Source of the DNA: Vibrio chagasii
Lineage (GTDB): Bacteria > Pseudomonadota > Gammaproteobacteria > Enterobacterales > Vibrionaceae
Length of the DNA stretch: 64,000 nt
NCBI GenBank assembly: GCA_041879415.1
Contig: CP090851.1
Span: 1,798,001 to 1,862,000, forward strand
Reading direction: 5' to 3'
Below, piece after piece: positions 18,983-29,760 of this stretch. The notes below the pieces were generated by a model that had not been told where the DNA came from, made no database searches, and saw only the letters and a list, made by a program, of their open reading frames with translations. Numbering within the stretch: the stretch's first letter is position 1; every line of letters begins with the position of its first letter. Position numbers and translations under genes: made by a program.

Positions 18983-20071
18983 TTACAGAACGCCTTTGCT
19001 ACTCGGTAACTCGTTACCTTCAACTTTAATTGCTTGGCGCAAAGTACGACCAAATGCTTTGAATAGGCTCTCAATGATGTGGTGGTCATTATTGCCAGCA
19101 GAAGAAAGGTGTAGCGTACAAGCTAGTGTGTCAGTTAGAGAACGGAAGAAGTGAACCACCATTTCCGTTGAAAGGTCACCCACTTGCTCACGGCTGAACT
19201 CTGCATCAAACTTCAGGTATGGACGGCCAGAAAGGTCTAGCGCACACTGAGCTAAACACTCATCCATTGGCAGGCTAAAGCCAAAGCGGCCAATGCCACG
19301 TTTGTCGCCTAGCGCATCTTTCAGAGCCTGGCCTAACGCAAGTGCTGTATCTTCTACTGTGTGGTGATCGTCAATGTGCAGATCGCCTTTCACAGTTAGA
19401 TTCATTTGGAAACCACCGTGCGTCGCAATTTGATCAAGCATGTGGTCGAAGAAACCCATGCCAGTGTCAATCTTGTTACCGCCCGTTTCATCAAGGTTTA
19501 CCGCTACCTTAATGTCCGTTTCTTTCGTCGTTCGAACCACTTCAGCAACACGAGCGTTAACCGTTAAGTCTTTAACAATTTGTGGCCAGTTAAGTGTGCC
19601 TTCTGTTTCAGCATCTGGACCATATTGAATACCACGGATTGCCATGTTCTCTGCCAATTGCAGGTCAGTCACGCGGTCACCAATCACAACAGAGTGTTGG
19701 AAGTCTACTTTACCGCCTTGCAGATATTCTTTAACCATGCCCAGTTTTGGCTTACGGCAAGAGCAGTTGTCTTCGTCAAAGTGAGGGCAAATAAGCACGT
19801 CATCAAACTTTACGCCTTGAGATTCAAAGAAATCCATCATCATGTTGTGTGGCGCATCGAAATCTTCTTGTGGGTAGCTATCTGTACCAAGGCCATCTTG
19901 GTTAGTGACCATAACTAAGCGGTAGCCAGCGTCTTGCAATGCAAGCAGGCTAGGAATCACTAGCGGTTCGAATTTTAGTTTGTCTAAACGGTCTACTTGA
20001 AAATCGACTGGCGGCTCAACAATTAAGGTGCCGTCGCGGTCTATAAAAAGTATTTTTTGTTGTTTACTCAC
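18983..20071 (-). CDS. hisB: Bifunctional histidinol-phosphatase / imidazoleglycerol-phosphate dehydratase
   Basis: Two-domain enzyme of enterobacterial type. 362 residues: the N-terminal HAD phosphatase ([11 protein letters not shown], nucleophile Asp at about 11, with a [15 protein letters not shown] zinc loop), then the dehydratase from about 170 with the manganese-binding [10 protein letters not shown] and DNDHHIIE-like ([15 protein letters not shown]) segments. It is separated from hisC by 132 bases that contain no gene. Confidence 0.97.
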   Translation of the reverse strand: MSKQQKILFIDRDGTLIVEPPVDFQVDRLDKLKFEPLVIPSLLALQDAGYRLVMVTNQDGLGTDSYPQEDFDAPHNMMMDFFESQGVKFDDVLICPHFDEDNCSCRKPKLGMVKEYLQGGKVDFQHSVVIGDRVTDLQLAENMAIRGIQYGPDAETEGTLNWPQIVKDLTVNARVAEVVRTTKETDIKVAVNLDETGGNKIDTGMGFFDHMLDQIATHGGFQMNLTVKGDLHIDDHHTVEDTALALGQALKDALGDKRGIGRFGFSLPMDECLAQCALDLSGRPYLKFDAEFSREQVGDLSTEMVVHFFRSLTDTLACTLHLSSAGNNDHHIIESLFKAFGRTLRQAIKVEGNELPSSKGVL

Positions 20072-20203
20072 TTGAACTTCCTTTTAATTTTAAATCTGGT
20101 GGCCTAGCTAAAATTAAACGCTAACCCAAAATATAAGTTTCATTTATCAGCCTGCTATTTATCGAATAAAGGCAGACAAATGTTATTACTGGCAAGCCTT
20201 TCG

Positions 20204-21253
<1,050 letters not shown>

Positions 21254-22549
21254 TTATTTAGCTTGGTTTAACTTTTCAACTCGGATAGTCACAGCACGTT
21301 TGTGTGCATCCAAGCCTTCGGCTTCCGCCATAGTAACAACTGTTGGTGCTAAGCCTTTTAGGCCATCAGCACTCAGTTCTTGCACTGTCATGCGTTTTGA
21401 GAAATCAGCTAAACCAAGGCTAGAGTATGTCTTGGTGTAACCGTAAGTCGGCAATACGTGGTTAGTACCAGAGGCATAGTCCCCTGCCGATTCTGGAGAC
21501 CAATCGCCAAGGAAGATAGAGCCTGCATTGTCTAGCAATGGCAGTAATTCACGTGGGTTCTTGGTTTGAACGATCAAGTGTTCAGGACCGTAGAAGTTCG
21601 AAATCGCAATCGCTTGAGTGATGGATTCAGCAATGATGATTAGGCTTGATGCCAGCGCTTGCTGAGCGATACTCGCACGAGACAACTCTTTCAATTGTTT
21701 TTGAACAGCTTCGGTCACTTGATCCGCAATCAATGGAGAAGGTGTGACCAACACCACTTGAGAATCAGGACCGTGTTCAGCTTGGCTCAACAAGTCAGCA
21801 GCAATGAAGTCTGCGTCTGCTGTCTCATCAGCAATGACTAGCACTTCTGATGGGCCCGCTGGCATATCAATCGCCGCGCCGCGGAAGTCATTGCTTACTT
21901 GGCGTTTTGCTTCAGTCACAAAAGCATTACCTGGGCCGAAAATCTTATCGACTTTAGCAACACTTTCCGTACCGTAAGCCATCGCAGCAACCGCTTGACC
22001 ACCACCAACGTTGTAAACCTCATCGATCTTACAAAGCTTAGCGACATACAGAATTTCGTCAGCGATTGGCGGAGGAGAACAAAGTACAACTTTGCGACAA
22101 CCTGCGATTTGAGCAGGAACACCTAACATAAGAACCGTTGACGGAAGTGGCGCACTGCCACCCGGGATGTATAGACCAACCGTGTTAATCGCACGTGTCA
22201 CTTGCTCACACACAACACCTGGTTGCGTCTCAACCTTAATTGGCTGAGGTTTCTGAGCTTCGTGGAACTTAGCAATATTGCTGTAAGCTTGTTCTAACGC
22301 CTGCTTCATTTCTGGAGTTAGACGAGCGCTCGCTTCTTCAATTTCATCCGAGCTCACTCGAATTGATTTTGGAGTAACGCGGTCAAACTTCTCAGTCAGT
22401 TCTTTAAGCGCTGCATCGCCCTCATTTCGTACTTTTGCAATAACATCAGAAACTGTCGCTGTGATGTTTGCACCTTCAGTAATAGCGGGACGCTCTAATA
22501 CCGAGTCTTGCTGTGATTCACTTAAAGATTGCCAAACAACGGTTCTCAT
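21254..22549 (-). CDS. hisD: Histidinol dehydrogenase
   Basis: Zinc enzyme oxidising histidinol to histidine in two NAD steps. 431 residues from the ATG at 22549 (MRTVVWQSL), which has GGGG eight bases upstream; an ATG two codons earlier (22555) overlaps the hisG stop by one base. Motifs include [34 protein letters not shown], and the metal/catalytic AEHGPDSQ and GPEHL segments. Confidence 0.96.
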   Translation of the reverse strand: MRTVVWQSLSESQQDSVLERPAITEGANITATVSDVIAKVRNEGDAALKELTEKFDRVTPKSIRVSSDEIEEASARLTPEMKQALEQAYSNIAKFHEAQKPQPIKVETQPGVVCEQVTRAINTVGLYIPGGSAPLPSTVLMLGVPAQIAGCRKVVLCSPPPIADEILYVAKLCKIDEVYNVGGGQAVAAMAYGTESVAKVDKIFGPGNAFVTEAKRQVSNDFRGAAIDMPAGPSEVLVIADETADADFIAADLLSQAEHGPDSQVVLVTPSPLIADQVTEAVQKQLKELSRASIAQQALASSLIIIAESITQAIAISNFYGPEHLIVQTKNPRELLPLLDNAGSIFLGDWSPESAGDYASGTNHVLPTYGYTKTYSSLGLADFSKRMTVQELSADGLKGLAPTVVTMAEAEGLDAHKRAVTIRVEKLNQAK

Positions 22550-22554
22550 CGTCA

Positions 22555-23451
22555 TTACCCCATCATTTTTTCGATTGGTAGTACTAGAATCGAGCTTGCG
22601 CCTAACTCTTTCAGCTGTTCCATCGTTTCCCAGAACAAGTTCTCTGTACTTACTAGGTGAACGGCAACTTTATCTTTGTCTGTTGAAAGTGGCAGTACTG
22701 TTGGATCTTCAGCGCCAGGCAGTAGTGCTTTGATTTGCTCAAGCTGAGATGTTGGCGCGTGTAGCATGATGTACTTCGACTCTTTTGCTTGTTGAACACC
22801 CTGCATACGAGTCAGTAGTTTTTCAATCAATGCTGTTTTGTCTGCGTCGAATTCACCAGTACGTTGAATCAAGGTCGCTTTAGACTGGAAAATCACTTCC
22901 GCTTCTTTTAGACCGTTTGCTTCTAGCGTTGCACCGGTAGAAACTAAGTCCGCGATTGCATCAGCTAGACCAGCGCGAGGAGCTACTTCAACCGAGCCTG
23001 TTAGCATACAAGTGCTGAAATCAACACCCTGCTCGTCCATGTAGGCTTTAAGTAGTTGTGGGTAGGTTGTTGCAATACGCTTGCCCGCTAGATCTTGTGG
23101 GCCGTTGTACTGTTCGTCTTTATTGATAGCGATAGATAAACGGCAGCCACCGAAATCTAGACGACGTAGTGTTTGGAACTCTGCAGGCTCTTTAAGAGCA
23201 AGGCGATCTAGACGAACTTCTTCAAGCTCATTCTCACCGATAAAACCAAGGTCAACCACACCATCCATGATGAGACCTGGGATGTCATCATCACGAACTA
23301 ATAACAGGTCAATTGGCATATTTAGTGAATGAACCACTAGGCGCTCACCCATGATGTTAAATTTAACACCACATTTTTTTAGTAGGTCTTGGCACTCTTT
23401 ACTTAGGCGACCTTTCTTTTGAATTGCGATTCTTAGGCGTTGTGTCTGCAT
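22555..23451 (-). CDS. hisG: ATP phosphoribosyltransferase (long form)
   Basis: First and feedback-controlled enzyme of histidine synthesis. 298 residues from ATG 23451 ([16 protein letters not shown]); an in-frame start at 23469 would add six residues. The PRPP-binding region ([14 protein letters not shown]) and a C-terminal regulatory domain of about 75 residues mark the HisZ-independent long form. It is the first structural gene of the operon and lies just after the attenuator. Confidence 0.96.
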   Translation of the reverse strand: MQTQRLRIAIQKKGRLSKECQDLLKKCGVKFNIMGERLVVHSLNMPIDLLLVRDDDIPGLIMDGVVDLGFIGENELEEVRLDRLALKEPAEFQTLRRLDFGGCRLSIAINKDEQYNGPQDLAGKRIATTYPQLLKAYMDEQGVDFSTCMLTGSVEVAPRAGLADAIADLVSTGATLEANGLKEAEVIFQSKATLIQRTGEFDADKTALIEKLLTRMQGVQQAKESKYIMLHAPTSQLEQIKALLPGAEDPTVLPLSTDKDKVAVHLVSTENLFWETMEQLKELGASSILVLPIEKMMG

Positions 23452-23504
23452 TGCTGTATCCCTGTGCAAATATTTGAATTTATTGATTATTTAAAAGCGC
23501 TAAA

Positions 23505-23545
23505 ACTAAAAAACCCTCGGAAGACTCTGTCATCCCGAGGGTTTA
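23505..23545 (-). terminator. his operon attenuator terminator
   Basis: A 10-bp stem (AAACCCTCGG at 23511-23520 with CCGAGGGTTT at 23535-23544) and a T-rich tail (TTTTTTAGTTTTA on the minus strand), placed between the leader peptide and hisG. Its 5' arm CCTCGGGA can instead pair with TCCCGGAGG just upstream, giving an antiterminator. Confidence 0.88.
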
Positions 23546-23568
23546 AATCTAAATTCTTTTGACTTAAC

Positions 23569-23593
23569 CTCCGGGAGTAACCTTGCTCCCGGG
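23569..23593 (-). promoter_or_regulatory. his leader pause/anti-antiterminator hairpin
   Basis: CCGGGAG (23571-23577) pairs with CTCCCGG (23586-23592). On the RNA, its 3' arm CTCCCGGAGG can pair either with CCCGGGAG before it or with CCTCGGGA of the terminator after it. This is the mutually exclusive folding expected of attenuation. Confidence 0.7.
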
Positions 23594-23616
23594 TATACGT
23601 AAATCTCCCCGAAAGA

Positions 23617-23664
23617 CTAAATAGGGTGATGATGGTGATGAATGTTCATTACTAATTTACGCAT
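23617..23664 (-). CDS. hisL: his operon leader peptide
   Basis: 15-codon frame MRKLVMNIHHHHHPI followed by TAG, with five His codons in a row (CAT CAC CAT CAT CAC). It lies directly upstream of competing hairpins and hisG. When charged tRNA-His is scarce the ribosome stalls in the His run, which favours the antiterminator. E. coli HisL has seven His; this one has five. AAGAGCTGATAAGT before ATG supplies a Shine-Dalgarno-like GAG. Confidence 0.93.
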   Translation of the reverse strand: MRKLVMNIHHHHHPI

Positions 23665-23701
23665 ACTTATCAGCTCTTAGGTTGTTTGCTGTCTTGTCTC
23701 C

Positions 23702-23730
23702 ACACTAACCAAGGTAAGATCCTTTTTCAA
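23702..23730 (-). promoter_or_regulatory. Predicted promoter of the his operon
   Basis: Minus strand TTGAAA (23730-23725), 17-base spacer, TAGTGT (23707-23702). The hisL ATG lies about 38 bases beyond the -10 box. Confidence 0.6.
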
Positions 23731-23779
23731 CCATTAATTCGAACTTTTTTCACGAAACTTAAAATTAAATTAACAGGCA

Positions 23780-23806
23780 CAAAAAAGGGAGGCCAACGCC
23801 TCCCTG
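23780..23806 (-). terminator. Terminator of the NhaC-family carrier gene
   Basis: AGGGAGGC (23786-23793), loop CAAC, GCCTCCCT (23798-23805), followed on the minus strand by TTTTTT. Confidence 0.9.
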
Positions 23807-23831
23807 ATAGTTTACTGATTAACTTTCGTTT

Positions 23832-25424
23832 TTAGCTTTTGCATGTCGCCATTTTGCAGCGAGAGAAATAAGCCAGAGCGAAACACACAGCAACGAACGT
23901 TAGAGCTGCCGCGCTGAATGCGATACCGATAGAAGCTGTCATACCTAGGGTAATGAAGCCAATGCACGATACAAACGCTACTGATAGCGCGTATGGAAGC
24001 TGTGTTGATACGTGGTCGATGTGGTTACAACGAGCACCTGTCGAAGACAGAATCGTTGTATCAGAGATTGGAGAACAGTGGTCACCAAATACCGCGCCCG
24101 CTAGAACCGCACTTAGCATAGGAAGAATCAGTGCGATATCAGATGCTGCCGCCATATCACCCGCGATAGGTAGCATGATACCGAACGTGCCCCATGAAGT
24201 ACCGGTAGAGAAAGCCATGATGCCTGCAAGTAGGAACAGGATAACTGGTAGCCAGTGGTAATCAATGCTGCCTGTTACTAGAGAAGACAAGTACGTACCT
24301 GTTTTCATGTCACCGATTACTGAACCGATAGTCCAAGCGAACACAAGGATTAGGATAGCGCCAAACATAGAGCTTGCACCGATCCACATCGTTCTTGCGA
24401 TGTCTGCCATAGATAGCTTCTGCTTAAATACAGTCGCTAGAGCAACAAGTAGGCCGATGATGCCACCGTAAACAAGAGACTTACCAACATCTGTATTTTC
24501 GAATGCACCAAGTAGGTTAAACGCTTGACCATCAGCCGCTAACGCTTGACCACCTGTGTAAAGCATCGCTGCAACCGTCGCTACGATCAATGAAACGATC
24601 GGCATGATTAGGTCAGAAACAGAACCGTTCTCGCTCTCTTCGATATCTAGCTCTTCGTTTAAATCGTGAGCTTGTTGGCTGTCGTTGTCACCTTCAAAGC
24701 CACGACCTTGAGACGCTTCGATCTCGTGATCACGCATCTTACCAACATCTAGACCGAACCACGCCACTGCGAACACCATAAGAAGTGCAAATACCGCATA
24801 GAAGTTCATTGGAATTAGACGAACGTAAGCGCCCAGAGCTGAATACTCAGTCACACCGTGTGTTACTAGGATGCCACCGATAATAGTAATGATGTAAGCA
24901 CCCCAGCTCGAAGCTGGCATGATCACACACATAGGAGCTGCAGTAGAATCAAGAATATAAGCTAGCTTAGCGCGAGATACGTAGAAACGGTCTGTTACAG
25001 GACGAGAGATTGCACCTACCGCCAAGCTGTTAAAGTAATCATCCACAAAGATGAATACGCCTAAGAAAGCTGCAAGCAGTTTAGAACCACGTTTGCTTTT
25101 AACGCGAGACTGAGCCCATTCAGCGAATGCGCGAGTACCACCAGACAATGTTAATAGCGCCGTTGTCATTCCCAAGATAATTAGGAAAGCAATGATGCTC
25201 ATGTTCCAAGTGTTAATACCGCCATCTTCAATGAAAACGCCAGATGCTTTAGTAAATACGTAGCTAGCGGCATTACCCACTGAGTAATCAGCAAGTAAGA
25301 TAGCACCCATAACGATACCGACACCCAGAGAAACCAATACACGGCGGGTAACGATAGCAAGGCTCAAAGCCACAAGTGGCGGAAGCAAAGATAAAGGAGA
25401 TGTTGCAAAATCTATTAAATTCAT
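23832..25424 (-). CDS. lysW: NhaC-family carrier under a lysine riboswitch, probable lysine transporter
   Basis: Integral membrane protein of the Na+/H+ antiporter NhaC superfamily, 530 residues from ATG 25424 (a TTG at 25433 would add three). About 11-12 membrane segments surround a charged central loop (about 225-270, EELDIEESENG). FVDDYFNSLAVG and GDHCSPISDTT are conserved NhaC signatures. Genome annotation would call it a Na+/H+ antiporter, but the lysine riboswitch upstream ties it to lysine. Comparative work on Vibrio lysine regulons named such genes lysW and predicted lysine uptake. The substrate is therefore inferred from regulation. Confidence 0.85.
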   Translation of the reverse strand: MNLIDFATSPLSLLPPLVALSLAIVTRRVLVSLGVGIVMGAILLADYSVGNAASYVFTKASGVFIEDGGINTWNMSIIAFLIILGMTTALLTLSGGTRAFAEWAQSRVKSKRGSKLLAAFLGVFIFVDDYFNSLAVGAISRPVTDRFYVSRAKLAYILDSTAAPMCVIMPASSWGAYIITIIGGILVTHGVTEYSALGAYVRLIPMNFYAVFALLMVFAVAWFGLDVGKMRDHEIEASQGRGFEGDNDSQQAHDLNEELDIEESENGSVSDLIMPIVSLIVATVAAMLYTGGQALAADGQAFNLLGAFENTDVGKSLVYGGIIGLLVALATVFKQKLSMADIARTMWIGASSMFGAILILVFAWTIGSVIGDMKTGTYLSSLVTGSIDYHWLPVILFLLAGIMAFSTGTSWGTFGIMLPIAGDMAAASDIALILPMLSAVLAGAVFGDHCSPISDTTILSSTGARCNHIDHVSTQLPYALSVAFVSCIGFITLGMTASIGIAFSAAALTFVAVCFALAYFSRCKMATCKS

Positions 25425-25433
25425 GATCTTCAA

Positions 25434-25539
25434 AAACCAGTTTTTTATTTGGCTAGAGATCTACTGCAGACAAACTTGATACGGATGACCAAGTTCATGT
25501 TGAACTAAGCGAAAGGGAAGTGAACACTTCACCCAACCC
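25434..25539 (-). other. Expression platform between lysine riboswitch and carrier gene
   Basis: Holds a short hairpin (GAAGTG against CACTTC, 25518-25531) but no T-run before the start codon, so control may act on translation rather than by intrinsic termination. The switching partners cannot be fixed by eye. Confidence 0.4.
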
Positions 25540-25712
25540 TACAGTAGCGCTCCATAGTTTAAAATTAAGACTATGGCAGTGTTGTACCTATTGAGCACAA
25601 CCCCAGCAAATTGCTTAGATATACAATTTACTTCGGCAATTACACCTTTCATTCCCGTTCATTGGCATCACCCCAACGAAAACTACTTTTTATAATTGCA
25701 CCTCTACGTGCG
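25540..25712 (-). ncRNA. Lysine riboswitch (L box)
   Basis: On the minus strand the hallmark blocks occur in order: AGAGGTGCA, AAGTAG, GGGGTGATGCC, GGTGTAATTGCCGAAG, GCTGGGGTTG, ACTGCCATAG with its complement CTATGGAGCGCTACTG. The last block is the highly conserved 3' side of the lysine aptamer. The aptamer lies about 115 bases upstream of an NhaC-family gene, a known Vibrio arrangement. Confidence 0.93.
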
Positions 25713-26078
25713 ACAACATTATTAACCACTCAAACAATAGTTTAACAAATGATTAACCAAAGCATCGCATCAGGTAGCCGCAATTGTACCCATCAAGAGC
25801 AACAATGCAACATATCATTCCGAGAAAAGCGGCTTTTTATTTGTGAACTATTCAACTTAAGAATAGTCAACATAGTGTAACTACTCCACCAGTCACATAT
25901 CAGTTTTTAAGATATTCTTAATATTTATTATAAATTCAATTGAGATGAGCATTGGCATTTTCAACTATTCATCTCACTTTTATATTTAAATATGTAATAG
26001 AAGAAATACTGTTTGTTTTATTCCCAAGCTCTGTTTATTATTAGGTAGATTATTTAGTTTACCTTGATGGAAAATATC
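25713..26078. promoter_or_regulatory. AT-rich control region upstream of hns
   Basis: About 365 bases with no credible gene. It must carry the hns promoter (plus) and the promoter for the riboswitch transcript (minus). It contains the inverted repeat ACTATTC-N7-GAATAGT (25847-25867) and a second AACTATTCA at 25963-25971. The high AT content would also suit H-NS self-binding, as known for hns genes. Confidence 0.5.
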
Positions 26079-26489
26079 ATGTCTGAATTAACAAAAACTC
26101 TATTAAATATCCGTAGCCTTCGCGCATTCTCACGTGAATTAACTCTTGAGCAACTAGAAGAAGCGCTAGACAAGCTAACTATTGTTGTACAAGAGCGTCA
26201 AGAGTCTGAAGCTGAAGAACGTGCGGCTAAAGCAGCACAAGAAGCTAAACTTTCTGCTATTGCTGAGCAAATCGCAAAAGACGGAATTGATGTTGCTGAT
26301 CTTATTGCTGCGCTTTCTGGCGAAGCAAAATCTAAAACAACAAAAGCGAAACGCGCTCCTCGCCCAGCTAAATACAAATACGTAGATGCGAACGGCGACG
26401 AGAAAACTTGGACAGGTCAAGGTCGTACACCTTCAGCTATCCAAGAACAACTAGACGCTGGTAAATCTCTAGAAGATTTCGCTATCTAA
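26079..26489 (+). CDS. hns: H-NS histone-like nucleoid-structuring protein (VicH type)
   Basis: 136 residues from ATG 26079 (MSELTKTLLNIRSLRAFSREL); TTG 26064 and ATG 26067 lie in frame upstream but lack family support. N-terminal helices for oligomerisation, then a coiled coil (QERQESEAEERAAKAAQEAK), a Lys-rich linker (SKTTKAKRAPRPAKYKY), and the C-terminal DNA-binding domain with WTGQGRTPSAI, whose QGR motif enters the minor groove. It silences AT-rich, often acquired, genes. Confidence 0.95.
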   Translation: MSELTKTLLNIRSLRAFSRELTLEQLEEALDKLTIVVQERQESEAEERAAKAAQEAKLSAIAEQIAKDGIDVADLIAALSGEAKSKTTKAKRAPRPAKYKYVDANGDEKTWTGQGRTPSAIQEQLDAGKSLEDFAI

Positions 26490-26590
26490 ATGTTCAATTT
26501 GCATAGTGGGTGTCGCAATTACTGACTAAGCAATAGAATTAATATTTAAGTCGACTAAAGTATTATTTACGACTTCAATATATTTAGAAA

Positions 26591-26622
26591 CAAAAAAGGC
26601 TCCTTTCGGAGCCTTTTTTATA
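26591..26622. terminator. Bidirectional terminator between hns and gsk
   Basis: AAAAAAGGCTCC (26592-26603), loop TTTC, GGAGCCTTTTTT (26608-26619). It serves hns and possibly the convergent gsk. Confidence 0.9.
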
Positions 26623-26700
26623 TTTTGTTACCCATTCATGTTCTTTATAAACATTGCTGCGCATTTGATAAACTTGTGCGCAGCGGATAAACAAAGTCTC

Positions 26701-28005
26701 TTATCTTTCCCAGTACGCTTCTTCTAGGCTATCTTCTCTTTCAGGAAGACCGCGAGATAAACGTGGAGAGTGCTGAACCAATACTTCATAGCTCGCACGG
26801 TTCGAATATTTACAAACTTGTGAGAAAGATGAATACGTCAAGAATGAATGCTGGTGTTTACTTGAGTTTGGCACGTTTTCTTTGTGGTACTTATTCGCCG
26901 CCATATCATGTAATAAAGCAGATAAAGCTGCATCACCTGCACCGTTGGTATTTTTGATCTTCTCAGGACCGCCCATATAAGGCGAAATATGTGAATAAAC
27001 TTTAGTAGGGTTTTCACATAAATCTTTATGAGCAGGACGGCTAAATTCATAACGGTTAAATTCAGCAATTGAACCTGGAAGTAAAGGCAGTGATGTTTCA
27101 CGTTTCGCTGCGTCTTCCGTGTAACCCGCCATAAATAGACCAACAGGGCCTGCAGTACATAGTACTAGGTCTACCCAATCTAGCGCTTTATCAGAAGCAG
27201 CAAGTGGATCGCTTTCACCAGTTAGGGCTTCAGCTTCGTCTTCATTCATTGCAACAACCGTTACATGTTGCTCTAAGAAACCTTTCCAGAATTCAGGATC
27301 GTCTTGAATAACGAATTTAGTACCCAAAGTTAAAACAACAGGTACATCGTATTTCTTCGCGTATTCGATCGCTTTCATTGTTGCTTCAGGCATCGGGTCA
27401 CCTAGCTTACAACGAACTAAATAAGCCGTTAATACTAAAGCAGAAGCACTTTTGAAAATCTTTTCAGGAATACTTTCTGGTTTTAGTTGGTTCATTTGCC
27501 CTTCGCTAATTGCGAAAGTACGCTCACCATCTTCAGTAATTAATGCAAAGCAGCGACCGATTGCGCCATCTACCCCTTGTAAATGGTTCAAGTCCATTCT
27601 GCTTGATGTATTACATAAATAGCGGTAACCATAGCTACCAATTTTAATATCTTGGCTCATTACACCTAGTAGCGTTGAACGGTCATCCGCTAGTACTGAG
27701 TAATTGTGTAATGTATTACCGATAGTGCCACCAGCATATTCATTGGTAATTAGACACTGTTCTTTTAGTTCTTGATATAAAGACTCAGCCGCTTCATCAC
27801 CGATAACCAGTGAGTGTCCCTTACTTAAACCGTACTTCTCAATAAGTTCAGAACTCACTTTTGCTTCAATATCAACCAAAGTTTGGTCAATACCGATAAT
27901 ATGAGTGCGTGACATTCTTTTACTGCTTTGAGCTTGGCTCACTAATGGGTCACGTGCGTGAACCGGAAAATAGTGCTTTGATTTACGTTGTCCAGGGAAT
28001 TTCAT
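26701..28005 (-). CDS. gsk: Inosine/guanosine kinase
   Basis: PfkB-family purine nucleoside kinase converting inosine and guanosine to IMP and GMP. 434 residues, as E. coli Gsk. N terminus MKFPGQRKSKHYFPV is typical. The sugar-kinase motifs are NEYAGGTIGNTLHNY near the front and NTNGAGDAALSALLHD with the catalytic Asp near residue 360. A PurR-type palindrome about 80 bases upstream suggests purine control. It is monocistronic. Confidence 0.94.
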   Translation of the reverse strand: MKFPGQRKSKHYFPVHARDPLVSQAQSSKRMSRTHIIGIDQTLVDIEAKVSSELIEKYGLSKGHSLVIGDEAAESLYQELKEQCLITNEYAGGTIGNTLHNYSVLADDRSTLLGVMSQDIKIGSYGYRYLCNTSSRMDLNHLQGVDGAIGRCFALITEDGERTFAISEGQMNQLKPESIPEKIFKSASALVLTAYLVRCKLGDPMPEATMKAIEYAKKYDVPVVLTLGTKFVIQDDPEFWKGFLEQHVTVVAMNEDEAEALTGESDPLAASDKALDWVDLVLCTAGPVGLFMAGYTEDAAKRETSLPLLPGSIAEFNRYEFSRPAHKDLCENPTKVYSHISPYMGGPEKIKNTNGAGDAALSALLHDMAANKYHKENVPNSSKHQHSFLTYSSFSQVCKYSNRASYEVLVQHSPRLSRGLPEREDSLEEAYWER

Positions 28006-28083
28006 AGGGCTAGTCTAAGTCAAGGGGAAATAGGTGGCGGATTCTACCGCGCTATATTTAACGCGGCAATCATTCAAACTATA

Positions 28084-28095
28084 GCAAACGTTTGC
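28084..28095. promoter_or_regulatory. PurR-type operator upstream of gsk
   Basis: GCAAACGTTTGC is a perfect palindrome matching the core of the PurR consensus (ACGCAAACGTTTNCGT). It lies 79-90 bases upstream of the gsk start, and also just past the stop of the gene at 28108. gsk is a salvage gene, so purine repression is plausible. Confidence 0.65.
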
Positions 28096-28107
28096 TGAGT
28101 TATTTTT

Positions 28108-28377
28108 TTATTCACCTTCCATAAAGCTTAAATCAGGCAGCATCTCTAAATGCTCGGCATAACGCTTTTGATTAAACTCTGCGCCGTTCTTCATTACGTC
28201 AAATACTTCAACTGCAAGTGCGCATGCCATTGCTGCAATTGCGTCTTCACGCGGTGTGCCTGTCATCATAAGACGCATTAACGTCTCTTTTACTTTAATT
28301 GGCTGACCGTCTTCTAGCTGATTTTCAATAATTTCAATCAACTGCTCTTCTTGCATAAATTCATTTTGTTCAGACAT
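28108..28377 (-). CDS. Small acidic conserved protein of unknown function
   Basis: 89 residues, rich in Glu, Met and Leu, with no membrane segment or known motif. The first 35 residues (EQLIEIIENQLEDGQPIKVKETLMRLM) read as helix, followed by TGTPREDAIAAMACALAVEVFDVMK, which suggests an all-helical fold. It is divergent from mnmA. The coding frame is convincing from composition and a clean ATG, but no function can be offered. Confidence 0.7.
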   Translation of the reverse strand: MSEQNEFMQEEQLIEIIENQLEDGQPIKVKETLMRLMMTGTPREDAIAAMACALAVEVFDVMKNGAEFNQKRYAEHLEMLPDLSFMEGE

Positions 28378-28580
28378 TTTTTTATCTCAAGTCTTGGATT
28401 TCGAGCGACTATGCCACATATACTTCTGACATCCTAGCGACTCACCTCGCTCTCATGCGATTACTAACAAAGTCAGCGCACTATTTGTGCAAATGAAACT
28501 GTGATTCCGGTCTCGGATCTGTCACGGCGTTTCTCTTTCTGTTAGAATCTGCGACCAAGTAATAGTAACGGTGTTTAGAC

Positions 28581-29717
28581 ATGTCAGATATCAGCTCTGG
28601 AAACAGCGAAAAGAAAGTAATTGTCGGTATGTCCGGCGGTGTAGATTCGTCAGTATCGGCGTATCTTCTTCAGCAACAAGGCTATCAGGTAGAAGGCCTT
28701 TTCATGAAAAACTGGGAAGAAGACGATAACGAAGAATACTGCACGGCAGCTGAAGATCTTGCTGATGCTCAGGCGGTATGTGACAAACTAGGTATCCACC
28801 TTCACACAATCAACTTTGCTGCAGAATACTGGGACAATGTATTCGAATACTTCCTTGCGGAATACAAAGCAGGTCGTACGCCTAACCCAGATATTCTTTG
28901 TAACAAAGAAATCAAATTCAAAGCATTCTTAGAGTTTGCCGATGAAGTATTAGACGCAGACTACATTGCGATGGGTCACTACGTTCGTCGTACTTTCCCA
29001 ACTCAAGAAGAGCTAGATGCTGGCGTAAAACCAGAGATGCTACGTGGTCTAGACAGCAACAAAGACCAAAGCTACTTCCTTTACACGCTAAGCTCAGACC
29101 AAGTTGCGCGCAGCCTATTCCCAGTTGGTGAATTAGAGAAGCCAGAAGTGCGACGCATTGCTGAAGAGCAAGACTTAATCACGGCGAAGAAGAAAGATTC
29201 TACAGGTATCTGCTTTATCGGTGAGCGTAAGTTCACAGAGTTCCTTGGCAAATACCTACCAGCACAACCAGGTGACATCGAAACACCAGAAGGTAAAGTG
29301 ATTGGTAACCACAACGGCTTGATGTACCACACGCTGGGCCAACGTAAAGGCCTTCACATTGGCGGCACCAAAGGTGGTGGTGGTAATGAAGAACCATGGT
29401 TTGTTGGTGAAAAAGACCTTAAGCGTAATGTTCTGATTGCCGTACAAGGTAAAGATCACCCTCTTCTTAAATCAGAAGGTTTGATCGCTTCTCAGCTTCA
29501 TTGGGTAAATCGCACACCAATTACTGAAGTTATGACATGCACGGTAAAAACACGTTACCGTCAAACCGATATTCCTTGTACAATCATCCCAATTGATGAC
29601 GAGAACATTAAGGTTATTTTTGACGAGCCACAGATCGCAGTGACCCCAGGTCAATCTGCAGTATTCTACCAAGACCACGTATGTCTTGGCGGTGGTATCA
29701 TCGAAAAACGCATCTAA
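28581..29717 (+). CDS. mnmA: tRNA 2-thiouridine(34) synthase MnmA
   Basis: Thiolates the wobble uridine of tRNA Lys, Glu and Gln using ATP and sulfur relayed by the Tus proteins. 378 residues: PP-loop GMSGGVDSS at 16-24, catalytic Cys107 in [10 protein letters not shown], and Cys211 in [10 protein letters not shown], plus the C-terminal beta-barrel ([13 protein letters not shown]). It is followed 43 bases later by hflD, the order found in E. coli and relatives. Confidence 0.97.
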   Translation: MSDISSGNSEKKVIVGMSGGVDSSVSAYLLQQQGYQVEGLFMKNWEEDDNEEYCTAAEDLADAQAVCDKLGIHLHTINFAAEYWDNVFEYFLAEYKAGRTPNPDILCNKEIKFKAFLEFADEVLDADYIAMGHYVRRTFPTQEELDAGVKPEMLRGLDSNKDQSYFLYTLSSDQVARSLFPVGELEKPEVRRIAEEQDLITAKKKDSTGICFIGERKFTEFLGKYLPAQPGDIETPEGKVIGNHNGLMYHTLGQRKGLHIGGTKGGGGNEEPWFVGEKDLKRNVLIAVQGKDHPLLKSEGLIASQLHWVNRTPITEVMTCTVKTRYRQTDIPCTIIPIDDENIKVIFDEPQIAVTPGQSAVFYQDHVCLGGGIIEKRI

Positions 29718-29760
29718 CTGATCGAACGACAAACGATAGAAGACAACTAGGAGTTACTAC

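Noticed and set aside
25518..25531. Intrinsic terminator in the lysine riboswitch platform
   Set aside because: The short stem is followed by TTTCGC rather than a T-run.
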